Positions 1-9,142 are shown, numbered from the stretch's first letter. The stretch: 50,844 nucleotides of DNA from Bacteroidales bacterium (GCA_017559135.1 JAFYSZ010000016.1:1-50844), one strand, 5' to 3'. A program made the numbers and translations. Notes: generated by a model from the letters alone, not told the origin.

Positions 1-1221
1 AATGATTATTTAGTCGGAATAACGAAAAAAGAAGGTTCTATTTATGGCTTTGTACAATGGTATAACGGAAATAATTTTGCAACTTATGGTTTATTAAATA
101 ACTCCAATATTGTTCTTAATGACTTTACTTTCTTTGGAAATGAAATGTATTTCTGTGGACAAAAACTAACGAATCAAGGTAATTACGTTGGTATTATAGG
201 TTGTTTTGATATGAATGACTTTATTAACAACGGCAGTTTCAATTATCAATATACAGAAGTCCCTACTATTGAAAATCTAACTAAGATATTAGTAAACACA
301 TATAACACAGGAGATAAAATTGTAACAGCAATAGGTAATGGTTCTTCTTTGTTTATCGGGAGTTATGGGCAAATTGTCCATATAAATCTTGCAAATCCAA
401 ATGATATTTGCTATAATCCATTTCCTTTTTTCAATGCAACACAATTAGAAGTCTTATTTGATATGTTTTCTTATGGTGATTATGTAATAACTTTAAGTAA
501 AAATCATCCTTCTGATCAATATTTCATAAGATATTTTAAATTTGATGGTCAATATTTGCAAAATGTTATTAGTTATATTTATACATTCCCTAATATTTAT
601 ACCATATACACAAGCAATCCCGAAGATTATCCTCTTCATATAGCAGATATTTCACAAAATACATTTGCTGTTTGTCTTTCAGCAAGTGATGGACAAAGAG
701 ATTTTACTATGATAAATTTCCATAGGAAGTTTTCAAGTCTCATTTTTTCTTCACATTTACTTCGACATTATGACAAAAACCACACAGTATTAGAAATGGA
801 GTATTCTACTGTTATAGATAGATTATTATTGTTAAATGATAGTTATTTTAATGGACAAGGAAAAGTTCAAACTATGACTTATATTGATCCTTGGGAAACA
901 AATCCTTACGTTACTTTAATGGAAAAAATTAATACTCCAAGCAAAATAAATCATTTTAGTTTGATTTCACCTGATCATTATGCAGTTGCAGGAACTTATT
1001 CTTTCTCTCAATCAAATAATTTGCATCTATTTGCGACAAAAGACATAAACCATGGTTTTCTTTCTTGTTTAGATAATACGTTGCCAACGGTAGAGCCTGT
1101 TGCTATAGGACAAGGGGCACATGTTTCGCAGATTTCACCATGTAGTACAATAAATGCAAATTGGATAGTAGATCAAACAAATAATTATATTGATAATATA
1201 AATGTAAATTGTATAGATTAA
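1..1221 (+). CDS. Hypothetical protein, 5'-truncated by window edge
   Basis: The frame is open from the first base of the window, so the first visible Met at 145 is internal and the gene begins upstream. The 406 visible residues are rich in Asn, Tyr, Phe and Ser, with no membrane segment and no recognisable enzyme motif. The pattern of short beta-type stretches (for example YVGIIGCFDMNDF and HYAVAGTYSF) resembles secreted propeller-like proteins of Bacteroidota, but I cannot name a family. The C-terminus has several Cys and lacks the T9SS sorting motif seen in the next gene. It ends 22 bases before that gene, so the two are probably co-transcribed. Confidence 0.75.
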   Translation, partial: NDYLVGITKKEGSIYGFVQWYNGNNFATYGLLNNSNIVLNDFTFFGNEMYFCGQKLTNQGNYVGIIGCFDMNDFINNGSFNYQYTEVPTIENLTKILVNTYNTGDKIVTAIGNGSSLFIGSYGQIVHINLANPNDICYNPFPFFNATQLEVLFDMFSYGDYVITLSKNHPSDQYFIRYFKFDGQYLQNVISYIYTFPNIYTIYTSNPEDYPLHIADISQNTFAVCLSASDGQRDFTMINFHRKFSSLIFSSHLLRHYDKNHTVLEMEYSTVIDRLLLLNDSYFNGQGKVQTMTYIDPWETNPYVTLMEKINTPSKINHFSLISPDHYAVAGTYSFSQSNNLHLFATKDINHGFLSCLDNTLPTVEPVAIGQGAHVSQISPCSTINANWIVDQTNNYIDNINVNCID

Positions 1222-1243
1222 CAAATTTAAAAACATAAAGATT

Positions 1244-2404
1244 ATGAAAAAGTTATTTTTAATTTTATTGGCATTATTGCCTTTTTGTTCAAAAGCTCAA
1301 CAATTAGACTCTGCTTGGGTTGGTGATAATTATTTTAATCAATATATATTTCCTCCTTTAATTGATAACTCTATTGAAAGAAGTTGCCCTCCTTTTAGTG
1401 TAAATGCACATTTTTCTAATAATTTTATTCATGGTGGTTTTTCAAACATTCATACTCAAGACTATATTCAAGGAATTGCACAAAGATATGAGGTTGCAGA
1501 AAATGACAGCGTCAGCATAATGGGTGTTGCTCTTTATTCATATTTTTCGTACCTACATAATATGATGCATCAAGATGATACTATAACATTAAGTATATTA
1601 AACTCCGATTTAACAGAAATTTTCTATGAAAAAACCTTTATTTCTGCCACTGCGTCTGAGTTTGACTCTATAAATAATTATTTAATACATACGGATAATA
1701 ATGGTTTTTTTCTTCCTTTTGTTGAGTGTATTTTTGATGATACTATTACTTTATATGAAGATTATTACGTTGCTTTTGAGCATAATAGTATTTGCAGTGC
1801 TTATCTTGATAATGTAGGAGTTTTTTGTACTGATTTGGCATTTATGATATTAAATATACCAGAAGAAGAGATTATTGTTGGCCCTGCTACAAGTAACAAT
1901 ACAAGTGATCCTTTCTTAAGAAAAGATGCTCCATACAGATATGGGACTAAATACAAACCATATTTAAAGACTTGCTTTGTAAGAGAGTGGACTTATGTTG
2001 AAGATTTAAGTTTATATAATAACTATATAAAGCTGGCAATGTATGGCGACAACTATTATGTACAAGCAACAGATACTACTGCTTTAAAAGCTTTTGGAAT
2101 TTGTCCTATTCAAGCAATAATAGATACTTCTTCTGATTCGTTAGATAGTGGCGTTGTTTCGGTTGATTTGCTTGAAGAAAATGTTGAGATTTATCCTAAT
2201 CCTGCAAAAGATGTTTTGAATATAAATTCTGCTTTTGCAATAAAAGAAGTTGAAATCTATGATGCTTTGAATCGCTTGATTGAAAAACGCAAAGCAAATA
2301 AAAGAAACATTCAGTTAAATATCGCAAACTACAAAGCAGGTTCTTACATAGTAAACATTAACACCACAAAAGGCAGCGTGAAAAAGAAATTGATTGTGGA
2401 ATAA
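1244..2404 (+). CDS. Secreted protein with T9SS C-terminal sorting domain
   Basis: This is a 386-residue protein with a clear signal peptide (MKKLFLILLALLPFCSKAQ) and a type A T9SS sorting domain over about residues 312-386. The domain includes VEIYPNPAKDVLNI, VEIYDALNRLI and the ending SYIVNINTTKGSVKKKLIVE. Such domains direct outer-membrane translocation through the type IX system and are then removed, usually with attachment of the protein to the cell surface. The central part has no family I recognise. The start follows an A-rich leader 22 bases after the previous gene. A strong terminator follows the stop. Confidence 0.88.
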   Translation: MKKLFLILLALLPFCSKAQQLDSAWVGDNYFNQYIFPPLIDNSIERSCPPFSVNAHFSNNFIHGGFSNIHTQDYIQGIAQRYEVAENDSVSIMGVALYSYFSYLHNMMHQDDTITLSILNSDLTEIFYEKTFISATASEFDSINNYLIHTDNNGFFLPFVECIFDDTITLYEDYYVAFEHNSICSAYLDNVGVFCTDLAFMILNIPEEEIIVGPATSNNTSDPFLRKDAPYRYGTKYKPYLKTCFVREWTYVEDLSLYNNYIKLAMYGDNYYVQATDTTALKAFGICPIQAIIDTSSDSLDSGVVSVDLLEENVEIYPNPAKDVLNINSAFAIKEVEIYDALNRLIEKRKANKRNIQLNIANYKAGSYIVNINTTKGSVKKKLIVE

Positions 2405-2408
2405 GAAT

Positions 2409-2443
2409 AAAAAAGGCGACTGAGATAATCAATCGCCTTTTTT
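2409..2443 (+). terminator. Rho-independent terminator
   Basis: An 11-bp stem pairs 2409-2419 (AAAAAAGGCGA) with 2433-2443 (TCGCCTTTTTT). It sits five bases after the stop of the T9SS-domain gene and ends in a T run. It closes the 1-2404 transcription unit. Confidence 0.9.
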
Positions 2444-2464
2444 ATTTGTTTGCTTTTTTTTCTT

Positions 2465-2472
2465 TATCTTTG
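2465..2472 (+). promoter_or_regulatory. Bacteroidota -7 promoter element TATCTTTG
   Basis: The sequence matches TAnnTTTG and lies 16 bases upstream of the ATG at 2489, just after a terminator. A TTTG at 2445-2448 could be the -33 element with a 16-base spacer. Confidence 0.55.
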
Positions 2473-2488
2473 CCAAAAATATTCTTTT

Positions 2489-2860
2489 ATGAAAAAATAC
2501 ATTTTTGCTTTAATTATAGCGTTGTTTTTCTGCAATGGTTTGTTTGCAGTGCCTGCTCAAAAGAAATTGATTACTATCATTCAACCTAACGGAAAGGAGC
2601 TTTCTTATTGGTTAAAGGGCGATGAGTTTATTCGTTGGGCGGAATCTATTGACGGATACACGCTTCTAAACAATGAAGAAGGAGTTTTGTGTTATGCAAC
2701 CTTGAACGAAAAGGGAGAAATGGTTGCTTCTCAAATCATTGCTTGCAATCCTGAACATAGAGATGTGAATGAGGTGATTTTTTTAGAAAAAACAGATAAA
2801 AATCTCTTCTTTTCTGAGGAGCAATTAGAAATAATACGTCAAAGACGAATGAATCATTGA
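2489..2860 (+). CDS. Orphan leading domain of M6-type metalloprotease, truncated
   Basis: The protein has 123 residues when started at the ATG at 2489. That start begins a signal peptide (MKKYIFALIIALFFCNGLFA) and leaves room for the promoter at 2465; an in-frame ATG at 2450 would overlap the promoter. The mature part (VPAQKKLITIIQPNGKEL, YWLKGDEFIRWAESIDGYTL, GVLCYATLNEKGEM, IACNPEHRDVNE, LFFSEEQLEIIRQRRM) resembles the N-terminal domain that precedes the catalytic domain in secreted M6-family metalloproteases of Bacteroidales. No HExxH protease domain follows: the frame stops and parE begins 35 bases later. It is either a decayed remnant or a stand-alone domain. The family assignment is from memory of the motif pattern. 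Confidence 0.7.
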   Translation: MKKYIFALIIALFFCNGLFAVPAQKKLITIIQPNGKELSYWLKGDEFIRWAESIDGYTLLNNEEGVLCYATLNEKGEMVASQIIACNPEHRDVNEVIFLEKTDKNLFFSEEQLEIIRQRRMNH

Positions 2861-2880
2861 ATTTATTTCTGATTTTTTTG

Positions 2881-2888
2881 TAAATTTG
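2881..2888 (+). promoter_or_regulatory. -7 promoter element TAAATTTG of parE
   Basis: The sequence matches TAnnTTTG with only seven bases between it and the parE ATG at 2896. TTG at 2857-2859 is a possible -33 element (spacer 21). Transcription would begin at or almost at the start codon, giving a leaderless or near-leaderless mRNA. Confidence 0.55.
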
Positions 2889-2895
2889 CACCCTT

Positions 2896-4770
2896 ATGGT
2901 AGATAGCGAACAAATAAATAAGAGTAATTATACCGAAGATAATATTAAATCTCTTGATTGGAACGAGCATATTCGTTTGCGTCCGGGTATGTATATAGGC
3001 AAACTTGGCGATGGTGCTTCGGCTGATGATGGGATTTATGTGTTATTGAAAGAGGTTATCGACAATTCTATCGATGAATTTGTTGCAGGCTATGGCAATT
3101 GCATTGAAATAGATATTGATTTTCACTCAAAAAAGGTTAGAGTTAGAGACTATGGTCGTGGAATTCCTTTGGAAAAAACAGTAGATTGCGTTTCAAAGAT
3201 GAATACCGGTGCAAAATACGATTCAGAGACTTTTCAGAAATCAGTAGGTATGAATGGAGTTGGTACAAAGGCTGTAAATGCACTTAGTACCTACTTTAAG
3301 ATTTCTTCTGTTAGAGATGGAAAGATAAAAATTGCTGAATTTTCGGAAGGAAAAATCACTAACGAAGAGAAAATCAAAGATACAGAAGAAAAAAACGGCA
3401 CTTGTGTTGAGTTTATTCCTGATAACGATCCAAAGATTTTTGGTAATTACAATTATTTAGATGAGTATGTTGAAAAGATGATTTGGAATTATGCCTACTT
3501 AAACAAAGGTTTGTCTTTGATTTATAACGGCAAAAAGATTCAATCTAAGAAAGGTCTTTTCGATTTGCTTAACAACAATCTACAAGAAAACGAAGCTCTT
3601 TATCCTATTATTCATCTTTCGGCAGGAAGTTTTGAATTTGCTTTCACTCATTCTGATAAGGTTTTCACAGAAGAGCATTATTCTTTCGTAAACGGACAAC
3701 ATACAACACAAGGTGGTACTCATCAATCTGCTTTTCGTGAGGCTTTGGTTAAGGTGTTAAAGGATTTTTTCAAGAAAGATTACGATCCTTCCGATATTCG
3801 TTCGGGACTTGTTGCCTCAATCAGCCTTAGAATTAACGAACCTGTGTTTGAATCGCAAACAAAGACTAAGTTAGGTTCTACAAATATGATGCCTGATGGC
3901 AGTGGTCAAGCAGTTAGGACTTTTATTTTAGATGCAGTTAAAAGCACTCTTGATGATTATCTTCACATTAACTCAGAAGTTGCAGAACTTTTGCTTCAAA
4001 AAATCGTTCGCAACGAAAAAGAACGCAAGGGTATGCAGAATGTGAAGAAACTTGCAAAGGAAAGTGCAAAGAAAGTAAGTCTTACAAATAGAAAACTTAG
4101 AGATTGTAGAATACATTATAATAGTAAAGATCCGAGAAGATTGGAATCTACTCTTTTTATCACTGAGGGAGATTCTGCATCGGGTTCTATCACAAAAAGT
4201 CGTGATGTAAACACACAAGCTGTCTTTTCTTTAAGAGGAAAACCACTTAATACATACGGCGATAGCAAAGAGGTAGTGTATAAAAATGAAGAGTTTAATC
4301 TTCTACACAACGCTTTGAACATAGATGAAGACATGGACAATTTGCGATACAATAATATTGTGATTGCAACCGATGCCGATGTTGACGGAATGCACATAAG
4401 AATGTTGCTGATGACGTTCTTTTTGAAGTTTTTCCCAGATTTAGTAAAAGCAGGTCATATATACATATTACAAACGCCTTTGTTTAGAGTAAGAAACAAA
4501 AAAGAGACTCTTTATTGTTACAGCGAACAAGAAAGAGATGAGGCAATAGGAAAACTAAGAGGCGAAGTAGAAATCACACGTTTTAAAGGGCTTGGAGAAA
4601 TTTCGCCTGATGAGTTTAGAAACTTTATAGGCAAAGATATAAAACTTGACCCTATTATTTTAAACAAAGAATCGGGAGTTAGTTCTATTTTAGATTTCTT
4701 TATGGGAAAAAATACTCCTGAAAGACAAAACTATATTATAGAAAATCTACGTTATGAAGATGTACAATAG
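2896..4770 (+). CDS. parE: DNA topoisomerase IV subunit B (GyrB/ParE family)
   Basis: The ATPase subunit of a type IIA topoisomerase, which decatenates chromosomes. The GHKL ATPase motifs are present ([30 protein letters not shown]), followed by the transducer domain and a TOPRIM domain with [20 protein letters not shown] and FKGLGEISP. The length of 624 residues and the absence of the long GyrB insert favour ParE over GyrB. The partner parC is not in this window. The gene has its own promoter at 2881 and its 3' end is followed closely by a secreted-protein gene. Confidence 0.93.
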   Translation: MVDSEQINKSNYTEDNIKSLDWNEHIRLRPGMYIGKLGDGASADDGIYVLLKEVIDNSIDEFVAGYGNCIEIDIDFHSKKVRVRDYGRGIPLEKTVDCVSKMNTGAKYDSETFQKSVGMNGVGTKAVNALSTYFKISSVRDGKIKIAEFSEGKITNEEKIKDTEEKNGTCVEFIPDNDPKIFGNYNYLDEYVEKMIWNYAYLNKGLSLIYNGKKIQSKKGLFDLLNNNLQENEALYPIIHLSAGSFEFAFTHSDKVFTEEHYSFVNGQHTTQGGTHQSAFREALVKVLKDFFKKDYDPSDIRSGLVASISLRINEPVFESQTKTKLGSTNMMPDGSGQAVRTFILDAVKSTLDDYLHINSEVAELLLQKIVRNEKERKGMQNVKKLAKESAKKVSLTNRKLRDCRIHYNSKDPRRLESTLFITEGDSASGSITKSRDVNTQAVFSLRGKPLNTYGDSKEVVYKNEEFNLLHNALNIDEDMDNLRYNNIVIATDADVDGMHIRMLLMTFFLKFFPDLVKAGHIYILQTPLFRVRNKKETLYCYSEQERDEAIGKLRGEVEITRFKGLGEISPDEFRNFIGKDIKLDPIILNKESGVSSILDFFMGKNTPERQNYIIENLRYEDVQ

Positions 4771-4792
4771 TAATAAATTATTTTTTAGAAAT

Positions 4793-5461
4793 ATGAAAAA
4801 AACAGCTTTTTATCTTATTTTGGCTTTCATTTGCTTTGGACAAACAGATGTTTTTGCCCAAACCGATGAAGTAAAACCTTGGACCGATGTAGTAATTGAT
4901 AATAGAGATCCTTCTCTTTGGACGTGGAACAAAAATAATTCTTCACGTTTCAGCATAAGAGGCGATTTTGACGGAGACGGATTCTCTGAAAATTTATACG
5001 AAACAGCAACTACTATTTTTTCAGACAACGATGAACTAACTCCTTTAAAACTTGACGGAGATTTAGGAGTGTATTTCTTGGTTAATGAAGGCGATTTGGA
5101 CGGAGATGGCGGAGATGAAATTTCATTCATGACAGTATATCGTGATTTTTCCGACATTAACTATTTCAGAGTATGGACCTACACAGGAAATAAATGGAAA
5201 GAACTTTTCTGTGTGCAAGTTCACGAATACGATTGCCCAAATTACAAAGCCACAAAGCCAAGTGAGATGTTTACTCATCAATGGAAAAGAAAAAATGGCT
5301 ACAACCTAAATAAGATAGTCTTGAAAATACATGACGGAGTTGTAGATGTGATTGCAACACACCCTAACGAACGCTACGCAATCGAACACATAAAACTTGT
5401 AGGCAAGACTTTCTCTAAAAGAGAATGGGGAACAATAATACAACCTCGCAACGACTACTAA
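4793..5461 (+). CDS. Secreted protein with DxDGDG-type calcium loops
   Basis: The start at 4793 is chosen because it begins a signal peptide (MKKTAFYLILAFICFGQTDVFAQ); a longer frame from 4754 would overlap parE. The mature protein is about 200 residues and has two calcium-binding-type loops (DFDGDGFSENLYET and DLDGDGGDEISFM). These resemble VCBS/FG-GAP repeat loops, which usually occur in beta-propeller surface proteins. Nothing enzymatic is visible. It lies 22 bases after parE and seven bases before the dehydrogenase gene, so all three may share a transcript. Confidence 0.82.
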   Translation: MKKTAFYLILAFICFGQTDVFAQTDEVKPWTDVVIDNRDPSLWTWNKNNSSRFSIRGDFDGDGFSENLYETATTIFSDNDELTPLKLDGDLGVYFLVNEGDLDGDGGDEISFMTVYRDFSDINYFRVWTYTGNKWKELFCVQVHEYDCPNYKATKPSEMFTHQWKRKNGYNLNKIVLKIHDGVVDVIATHPNERYAIEHIKLVGKTFSKREWGTIIQPRNDY

Positions 5462-5468
5462 CAAATCA

Positions 5469-6203
5469 ATGAAAAAAGTAATTGTTGTAGGAGCAAGCTC
5501 TGGAATTGGCGAAGAAATCGTACACCTTCTTTTGAAAGAGGGTTGCAGTGTAGGGATTGCCGCACGAAGAATAGAGAAGCTAAAAGATATTCAAAATAAA
5601 TACGGCGAGGAAAGAGTAAAAATCATTGACTTAGACGTTCAAAAACAAGACGCTACTTCTCGTTTAGAGACTTTAATCAATCTCTTAGGCGGAATGGATA
5701 CTTATTTTCACGCCTCAGGCATTGGAACTCAAAACACCGACTTGGTTCCAGAAATAGAAATTGAGACTTCAAAAACAAATTGCGAAGGATTTATCCGTTT
5801 AGTAACCTTTGCATTTAATTGGTTCTACAAAAACAAAATCAAAGGACATATCGCAGTAATTTCTTCTATTGCAGGAACAAAAGGACTTGGCGTAGCACCT
5901 GCCTATTCGGCAACAAAAGCAATGCAAAACACCTATATTCAATCGCTCTGCCAACTCTCAAAAATCAAAAAAGCAGACATCACCTTCACAGACATACGCC
6001 CAGGATTTGTAGCAACCGACTTACTAAATTCAAGCAAGCACTACCCTATGCTAATGAAAAAAGAAAAAGTCGCAAAACTTATAATCAAAGGCTTAAAACG
6101 CAAAAAACGAATCCTAATCATAGATTGGAAATTCCGATTAGTAGTAATTCTTTGGCGAATGATACCCTCTTGCATTTGGGAAAGAATAAGCGTAAAAAAT
6201 TAG
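5469..6203 (+). CDS. Short-chain dehydrogenase/reductase (SDR family)
   Basis: A 244-residue classical SDR oxidoreductase using NAD(H) or NADP(H). The Rossmann motif GASSGIGEEI is at the N-terminus. The catalytic Ser is in VISSIAG and the Tyr-Lys pair is in YSATK. The basic pair in AARRIEK suggests a preference for NADPH. The C-terminus is basic and hydrophobic (LVVILWRMIPSCIWERISVK), as in membrane-associated members. The substrate cannot be told from sequence. It is the last gene before a bidirectional terminator. Confidence 0.88.
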   Translation: MKKVIVVGASSGIGEEIVHLLLKEGCSVGIAARRIEKLKDIQNKYGEERVKIIDLDVQKQDATSRLETLINLLGGMDTYFHASGIGTQNTDLVPEIEIETSKTNCEGFIRLVTFAFNWFYKNKIKGHIAVISSIAGTKGLGVAPAYSATKAMQNTYIQSLCQLSKIKKADITFTDIRPGFVATDLLNSSKHYPMLMKKEKVAKLIIKGLKRKKRILIIDWKFRLVVILWRMIPSCIWERISVKN

Positions 6204-6211
6204 AAATAAAA

Positions 6212-6239
6212 AAACGCCGTAAGTCAAGTTACGGCGTTT
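6212..6239. terminator. Bidirectional terminator between convergent genes
   Basis: An 11-bp stem (AAACGCCGTAA at 6212-6222 with its complement at 6229-6239) and a six-base loop lie between the SDR gene and the end of lpxA, which converge here. It is A-rich on the left and T-rich on the right, so it can serve both directions. Confidence 0.9.
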
Positions 6240-6259
6240 GGTGTTTTTGATATATATTG

Positions 6260-7042
6260 TTATCTAACCGAAGTAAAGCCTTTCATAAGTCCTCTTTCTG
6301 CTTTTTCCATAAAGGTTATGATTTCATTTCCTTCTTCTGTGTTTGGCAATTGTTTGATTTCTGCCAAGGCATTGCTGTATGTCAATCCTTTTTGGAATAC
6401 TATGCGATAGATGTTTTGAATATTGTTGATTGTTTCTTGCGAAAATCCTCTTCTTGTCAAACCTACTGAATTGATTCCGCAGTATGAAACAGGGAATTTA
6501 CCACCTTTTACGTATGGTGGTATGTCTTTATCTACCAAACTACCACCCATCAAAATTACGTGTTTACCTATGCGTGTGAATTGATGAACTGCACTTTGTC
6601 CTCCTATGATTGCGTAATCATCTACCTCAACATGACCTGCCAAAGTAGCGGAATTTGCTAATATACAATTATCTCCTATTATACAATCATGTGCTACGTG
6701 TGCGTATGCCATAATAAGATTATTGTTTCCTATCACTGTGCGTTTGTTTGCATTTGTTCCGCGATTGATAGTAACAAATTCTCTGATTATATTGTTGTCT
6801 CCTATTTCGGCTGTTGTATATTCTCCTTCAAATTTCAAGTCTTGTGGCACTGCTGCTATGCTTGCGGAAGGAAATATCTTACAATTCTTCCCTATTCTTG
6901 CTCCTGGAAAAATTGTAACATGTGGTCCAATCCAACAATCATCACCTATTTCTACGTCATCGTATATAACGGCGAATGGTTCTATTGTTACATTTTTACC
7001 AATCTTTGCATTAGGGTGAATATAGTACATTTGATTGTTCAT
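6260..7042 (-). CDS. lpxA: Acyl-ACP--UDP-N-acetylglucosamine O-acyltransferase LpxA
   Basis: The first enzyme of lipid A biosynthesis. It transfers a 3-hydroxyacyl chain from ACP to UDP-GlcNAc in the cytoplasm. The protein is 260 residues of left-handed beta-helix hexapeptide repeats (HPNAKIGKNVTIEP, IYDDVEIGDDCWIGP, IGDNCILANSATLAGHVEV) with the catalytic His region MAYAHVAHDC and a helical C-terminus. I start it at the Met four bases after the lpxC/fabZ stop (AGAA then ATG); a start eight codons upstream would overlap that gene. It is co-transcribed with lpxC/fabZ. Confidence 0.95.
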   Translation of the reverse strand: MNNQMYYIHPNAKIGKNVTIEPFAVIYDDVEIGDDCWIGPHVTIFPGARIGKNCKIFPSASIAAVPQDLKFEGEYTTAEIGDNNIIREFVTINRGTNANKRTVIGNNNLIMAYAHVAHDCIIGDNCILANSATLAGHVEVDDYAIIGGQSAVHQFTRIGKHVILMGGSLVDKDIPPYVKGGKFPVSYCGINSVGLTRRGFSQETINNIQNIYRIVFQKGLTYSNALAEIKQLPNTEEGNEIITFMEKAERGLMKGFTSVR

Positions 7043-7046
7043 TTCT

Positions 7047-8432
7047 CTATTTTTTAGTTTTTGCAACCTGTGCCATTAGTTGTGCTTCTACAACTAAACG
7101 ATTGCCTACGTAAGCTTCGCCTTTCATTTTAACGATTCCTCTTCTGATTGGCTCGGTTAGAGTGAGTTTTAACAAGAGTGTATCGCCCGGAACTACTTTA
7201 TTTCTGAATTTCACTTCTTCAAATTTCATAAAGTAGGTGCTATAATTTTCAGGGTCTTCTATATCTTTTAATGCTAACACTCCTCCTGTTTGTCCTAAGG
7301 CTTCTACGATTAACACTCCTGGCATTACAGGTTCTTGTGGAAAGTGTCCGTTAAAGAAGTCTTCGTTTCCTGTTACGTTTTTAAGTCCTATGACGTAATC
7401 TTCGCCTATTTCTATTACTTTATCAATAAGTAGCATAGGGAATCTGTGCGGCAAAAGATTTTTTATTGCCTTAATATCATATACAGGTTCTTTATTTGGA
7501 TCGTAAATTGGTGCTCCGTTATTTTCCATAATGGTTTTAATTTTTCTTGATAATAAATTATTTACTTTATGTCCTGGACGCTTAACTATAAAGCGTGCTT
7601 TTAATGGTTTTCCTACAAGGGCAATGTCGCCAATAAAGTCTAAAAGTTTATGACGTGCAGGTTCGTTTTCAAAATTCTGCTTTACATTGTTCAAAAGTCC
7701 TTTTTCAACTTTGATTTCTGTCGCATCTTTTCCAAAAACGTTTGCAAGGTGTTGTATTTGTTCTGCTTCCAAAACTTTATCTACAAAGATTAGTGCATTA
7801 TCTAAGTCTCCGCCTTTTATAAGGTTTAGTTTTAGAAGTTGTTCTATTTCGTCTAAAAAAACAAATGTTCTACAATTTGAAAATCCTTCTTTAAATTCTG
7901 ATAGGTTTTTAAGGCAAGAGGTTTGACTTCCTATGATTCTTGGTGAGAAGTCTATATTTAAATCTATTCTAAACCCATCGTAAGGCATCGCGATGAGTTC
8001 TATGTCATTTTCTTCATCAACATACGAAACAATTTCTTTGAGACAGAAGTATTTTCTTTCTTTTTCTAATTCTTCTACTCCACTTTTTTCTATTGCTTCA
8101 AGCCAATACTTTGCACTACCGTCAAGAATCGGCACTTCTTCTCCTGAAATCTCTATCAAGGCATTGTCAATATTTGAAGCATATAAAGCAGCCATCAAAT
8201 GTTCTATTGTTGCTACCTTTACTCCCTTTGCTTCAATTGTTGTTCCTCGCGAAGTTTCGCTCACAGCCTCAGCCTCAGCCTTTATAAGTACGGGAGAGGC
8301 TAAATCTACTCTTTTAAAAACAATCCCGCTATCGGCACAAGAAGGTAAAATATTTACTTCAACAAATTTCCCTGTATGAAGTCCTTTACCTTTGAGCGTT
8401 ATCTTATTTTTTATTGTTAATTGCTTTTCCAT
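7047..8432 (-). CDS. lpxC/fabZ: Bifunctional UDP-3-O-acyl-GlcNAc deacetylase / 3-hydroxyacyl-ACP dehydratase
   Basis: A 461-residue fusion typical of Bacteroidota. Residues 1 to about 300 are LpxC, the committed Zn-dependent deacetylase of lipid A synthesis, with zinc ligands in TIEHLMAAL and in HKLLDFIGD. Residues about 315-461 are FabZ of fatty acid elongation, with the catalytic His in FNGHFP and Glu in PGVLIVEALGQ. The start is put at MEKQLT (8432), because a start five codons upstream would overlap the promoter's -7 box at 8445-8452. The fusion joins two activities that compete for 3-hydroxyacyl-ACP. Confidence 0.95.
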   Translation of the reverse strand: MEKQLTIKNKITLKGKGLHTGKFVEVNILPSCADSGIVFKRVDLASPVLIKAEAEAVSETSRGTTIEAKGVKVATIEHLMAALYASNIDNALIEISGEEVPILDGSAKYWLEAIEKSGVEELEKERKYFCLKEIVSYVDEENDIELIAMPYDGFRIDLNIDFSPRIIGSQTSCLKNLSEFKEGFSNCRTFVFLDEIEQLLKLNLIKGGDLDNALIFVDKVLEAEQIQHLANVFGKDATEIKVEKGLLNNVKQNFENEPARHKLLDFIGDIALVGKPLKARFIVKRPGHKVNNLLSRKIKTIMENNGAPIYDPNKEPVYDIKAIKNLLPHRFPMLLIDKVIEIGEDYVIGLKNVTGNEDFFNGHFPQEPVMPGVLIVEALGQTGGVLALKDIEDPENYSTYFMKFEEVKFRNKVVPGDTLLLKLTLTEPIRRGIVKMKGEAYVGNRLVVEAQLMAQVAKTKK

Positions 8433-8444
8433 AATTTCAGGTTG

Positions 8445-8452
8445 CAAATTTA
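8445..8452 (-). promoter_or_regulatory. -7 promoter element TAAATTTG of the lpxC/fabZ-lpxA operon
   Basis: Reads TAAATTTG on the minus strand, 12 bases before the lpxC/fabZ ATG, implying a very short leader. A TTG on the minus strand at 8472-8474 (spacer 19) is a possible -33 element. It decides the start codon of lpxC/fabZ. Confidence 0.6.
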
Positions 8453-8490
8453 ATAACTTTTATTTAAACTAACAACCTTAAAGAGACATA

Positions 8491-8576
8491 AAAATATTTC
8501 TATGAAATAAAAAAATATTTGCACGAAATAATTTTAAAAATCATAGAAAAAATAAATTTTTTCATAGAAATATTTT
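8491..8576. repeat. Dispersed TTTCTATGAAA-type inverted repeat, copy 1
   Basis: A perfect 17-bp inverted repeat (AAAATATTTCTATGAAA at 8491-8507, complement at 8560-8576) separated by 52 bases, with another partial copy (ATCATAGAAAAAA) near 8540. It lies between the divergent promoters of lpxC/fabZ and the gene at 8654. The same motif occurs in three other intergenic regions of the window. Confidence 0.8.
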
Positions 8577-8588
8577 CATGAGCAAAAG

Positions 8589-8621
8589 TTTGCGTTAGTT
8601 AAATAATTATTTGTATCTTTG
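8589..8621 (+). promoter_or_regulatory. Bacteroidota promoter (TTTG, TATCTTTG)
   Basis: TTTG at 8589-8592 and TATCTTTG at 8614-8621 are separated by 21 bases, and both match the phylum's consensus. The promoter drives the secreted-protein gene at 8654, leaving a leader of about 25-30 bases. Confidence 0.65.
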
Positions 8622-8653
8622 CAAATTCAATTATATATCTATATATCAGTAAT

Positions 8654-9100
8654 ATGAAGAAGAGATTTGTTATAATAGCGGCATTATTGATGAGTTTTGT
8701 TTTCTCTTTTGCTCAAAGTGAAGTCAAATCACTCTATCCTTATTATATAAGTAAAGATTACGTTGTTGTGGGCGTGAGTGCAAAAACTTCCGACAAAGAA
8801 TTATTGGACATAAGAAAGAACATATTAAAGTATTCTTCAATAAGATTTAACGAATTTGATGTGATTAGAGGAGAAAATGGCGATATTTATTTCTTATCTA
8901 TGAAGATAGATTGCCGAGACGGATATAGTGCATATATTTCTCATTCTTTTGAAAAAGGTGATACGACTGTACATGGATTTGTACGCGATTACACAAAGAC
9001 ACACTTTAATAGGGCTTTTTATTACGGCGACTTAACTGACGAAACCTCTGGAATAGAAAGAATTAAACAAGCATTAGCAGAAAAAGAAGAAGAAAAATAA
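8654..9100 (+). CDS. Small secreted protein of unknown function
   Basis: A 148-residue protein with a signal peptide (MKKRFVIIAALLMSFVFSFAQ) and a soluble mature part of about 127 residues. It starts SEVKSLYPYYISKDYVVVG and ends in a Glu/Lys-rich tail. I do not recognise the family. It has its own promoter at 8589-8621 and lies immediately upstream of rpmG, where other Bacteroidota usually carry rpmB. Confidence 0.78.
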   Translation: MKKRFVIIAALLMSFVFSFAQSEVKSLYPYYISKDYVVVGVSAKTSDKELLDIRKNILKYSSIRFNEFDVIRGENGDIYFLSMKIDCRDGYSAYISHSFEKGDTTVHGFVRDYTKTHFNRAFYYGDLTDETSGIERIKQALAEKEEEK

Positions 9101-9142
9101 AAAATTTTTAAGATAATATTAGGTTAAGAAAAAAAATGTGTG

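Noticed and set aside
5819..6250. Long open frame overlapping the SDR gene in another phase
   Set aside because: It is a shadow of the SDR gene with a low-complexity basic translation and runs into the terminator.
8491..8576. CRISPR-like array from the repeated CATAGAAATATTT units
   Set aside because: Units are inverted, irregularly spaced, spread over distant loci and without spacers or cas genes.
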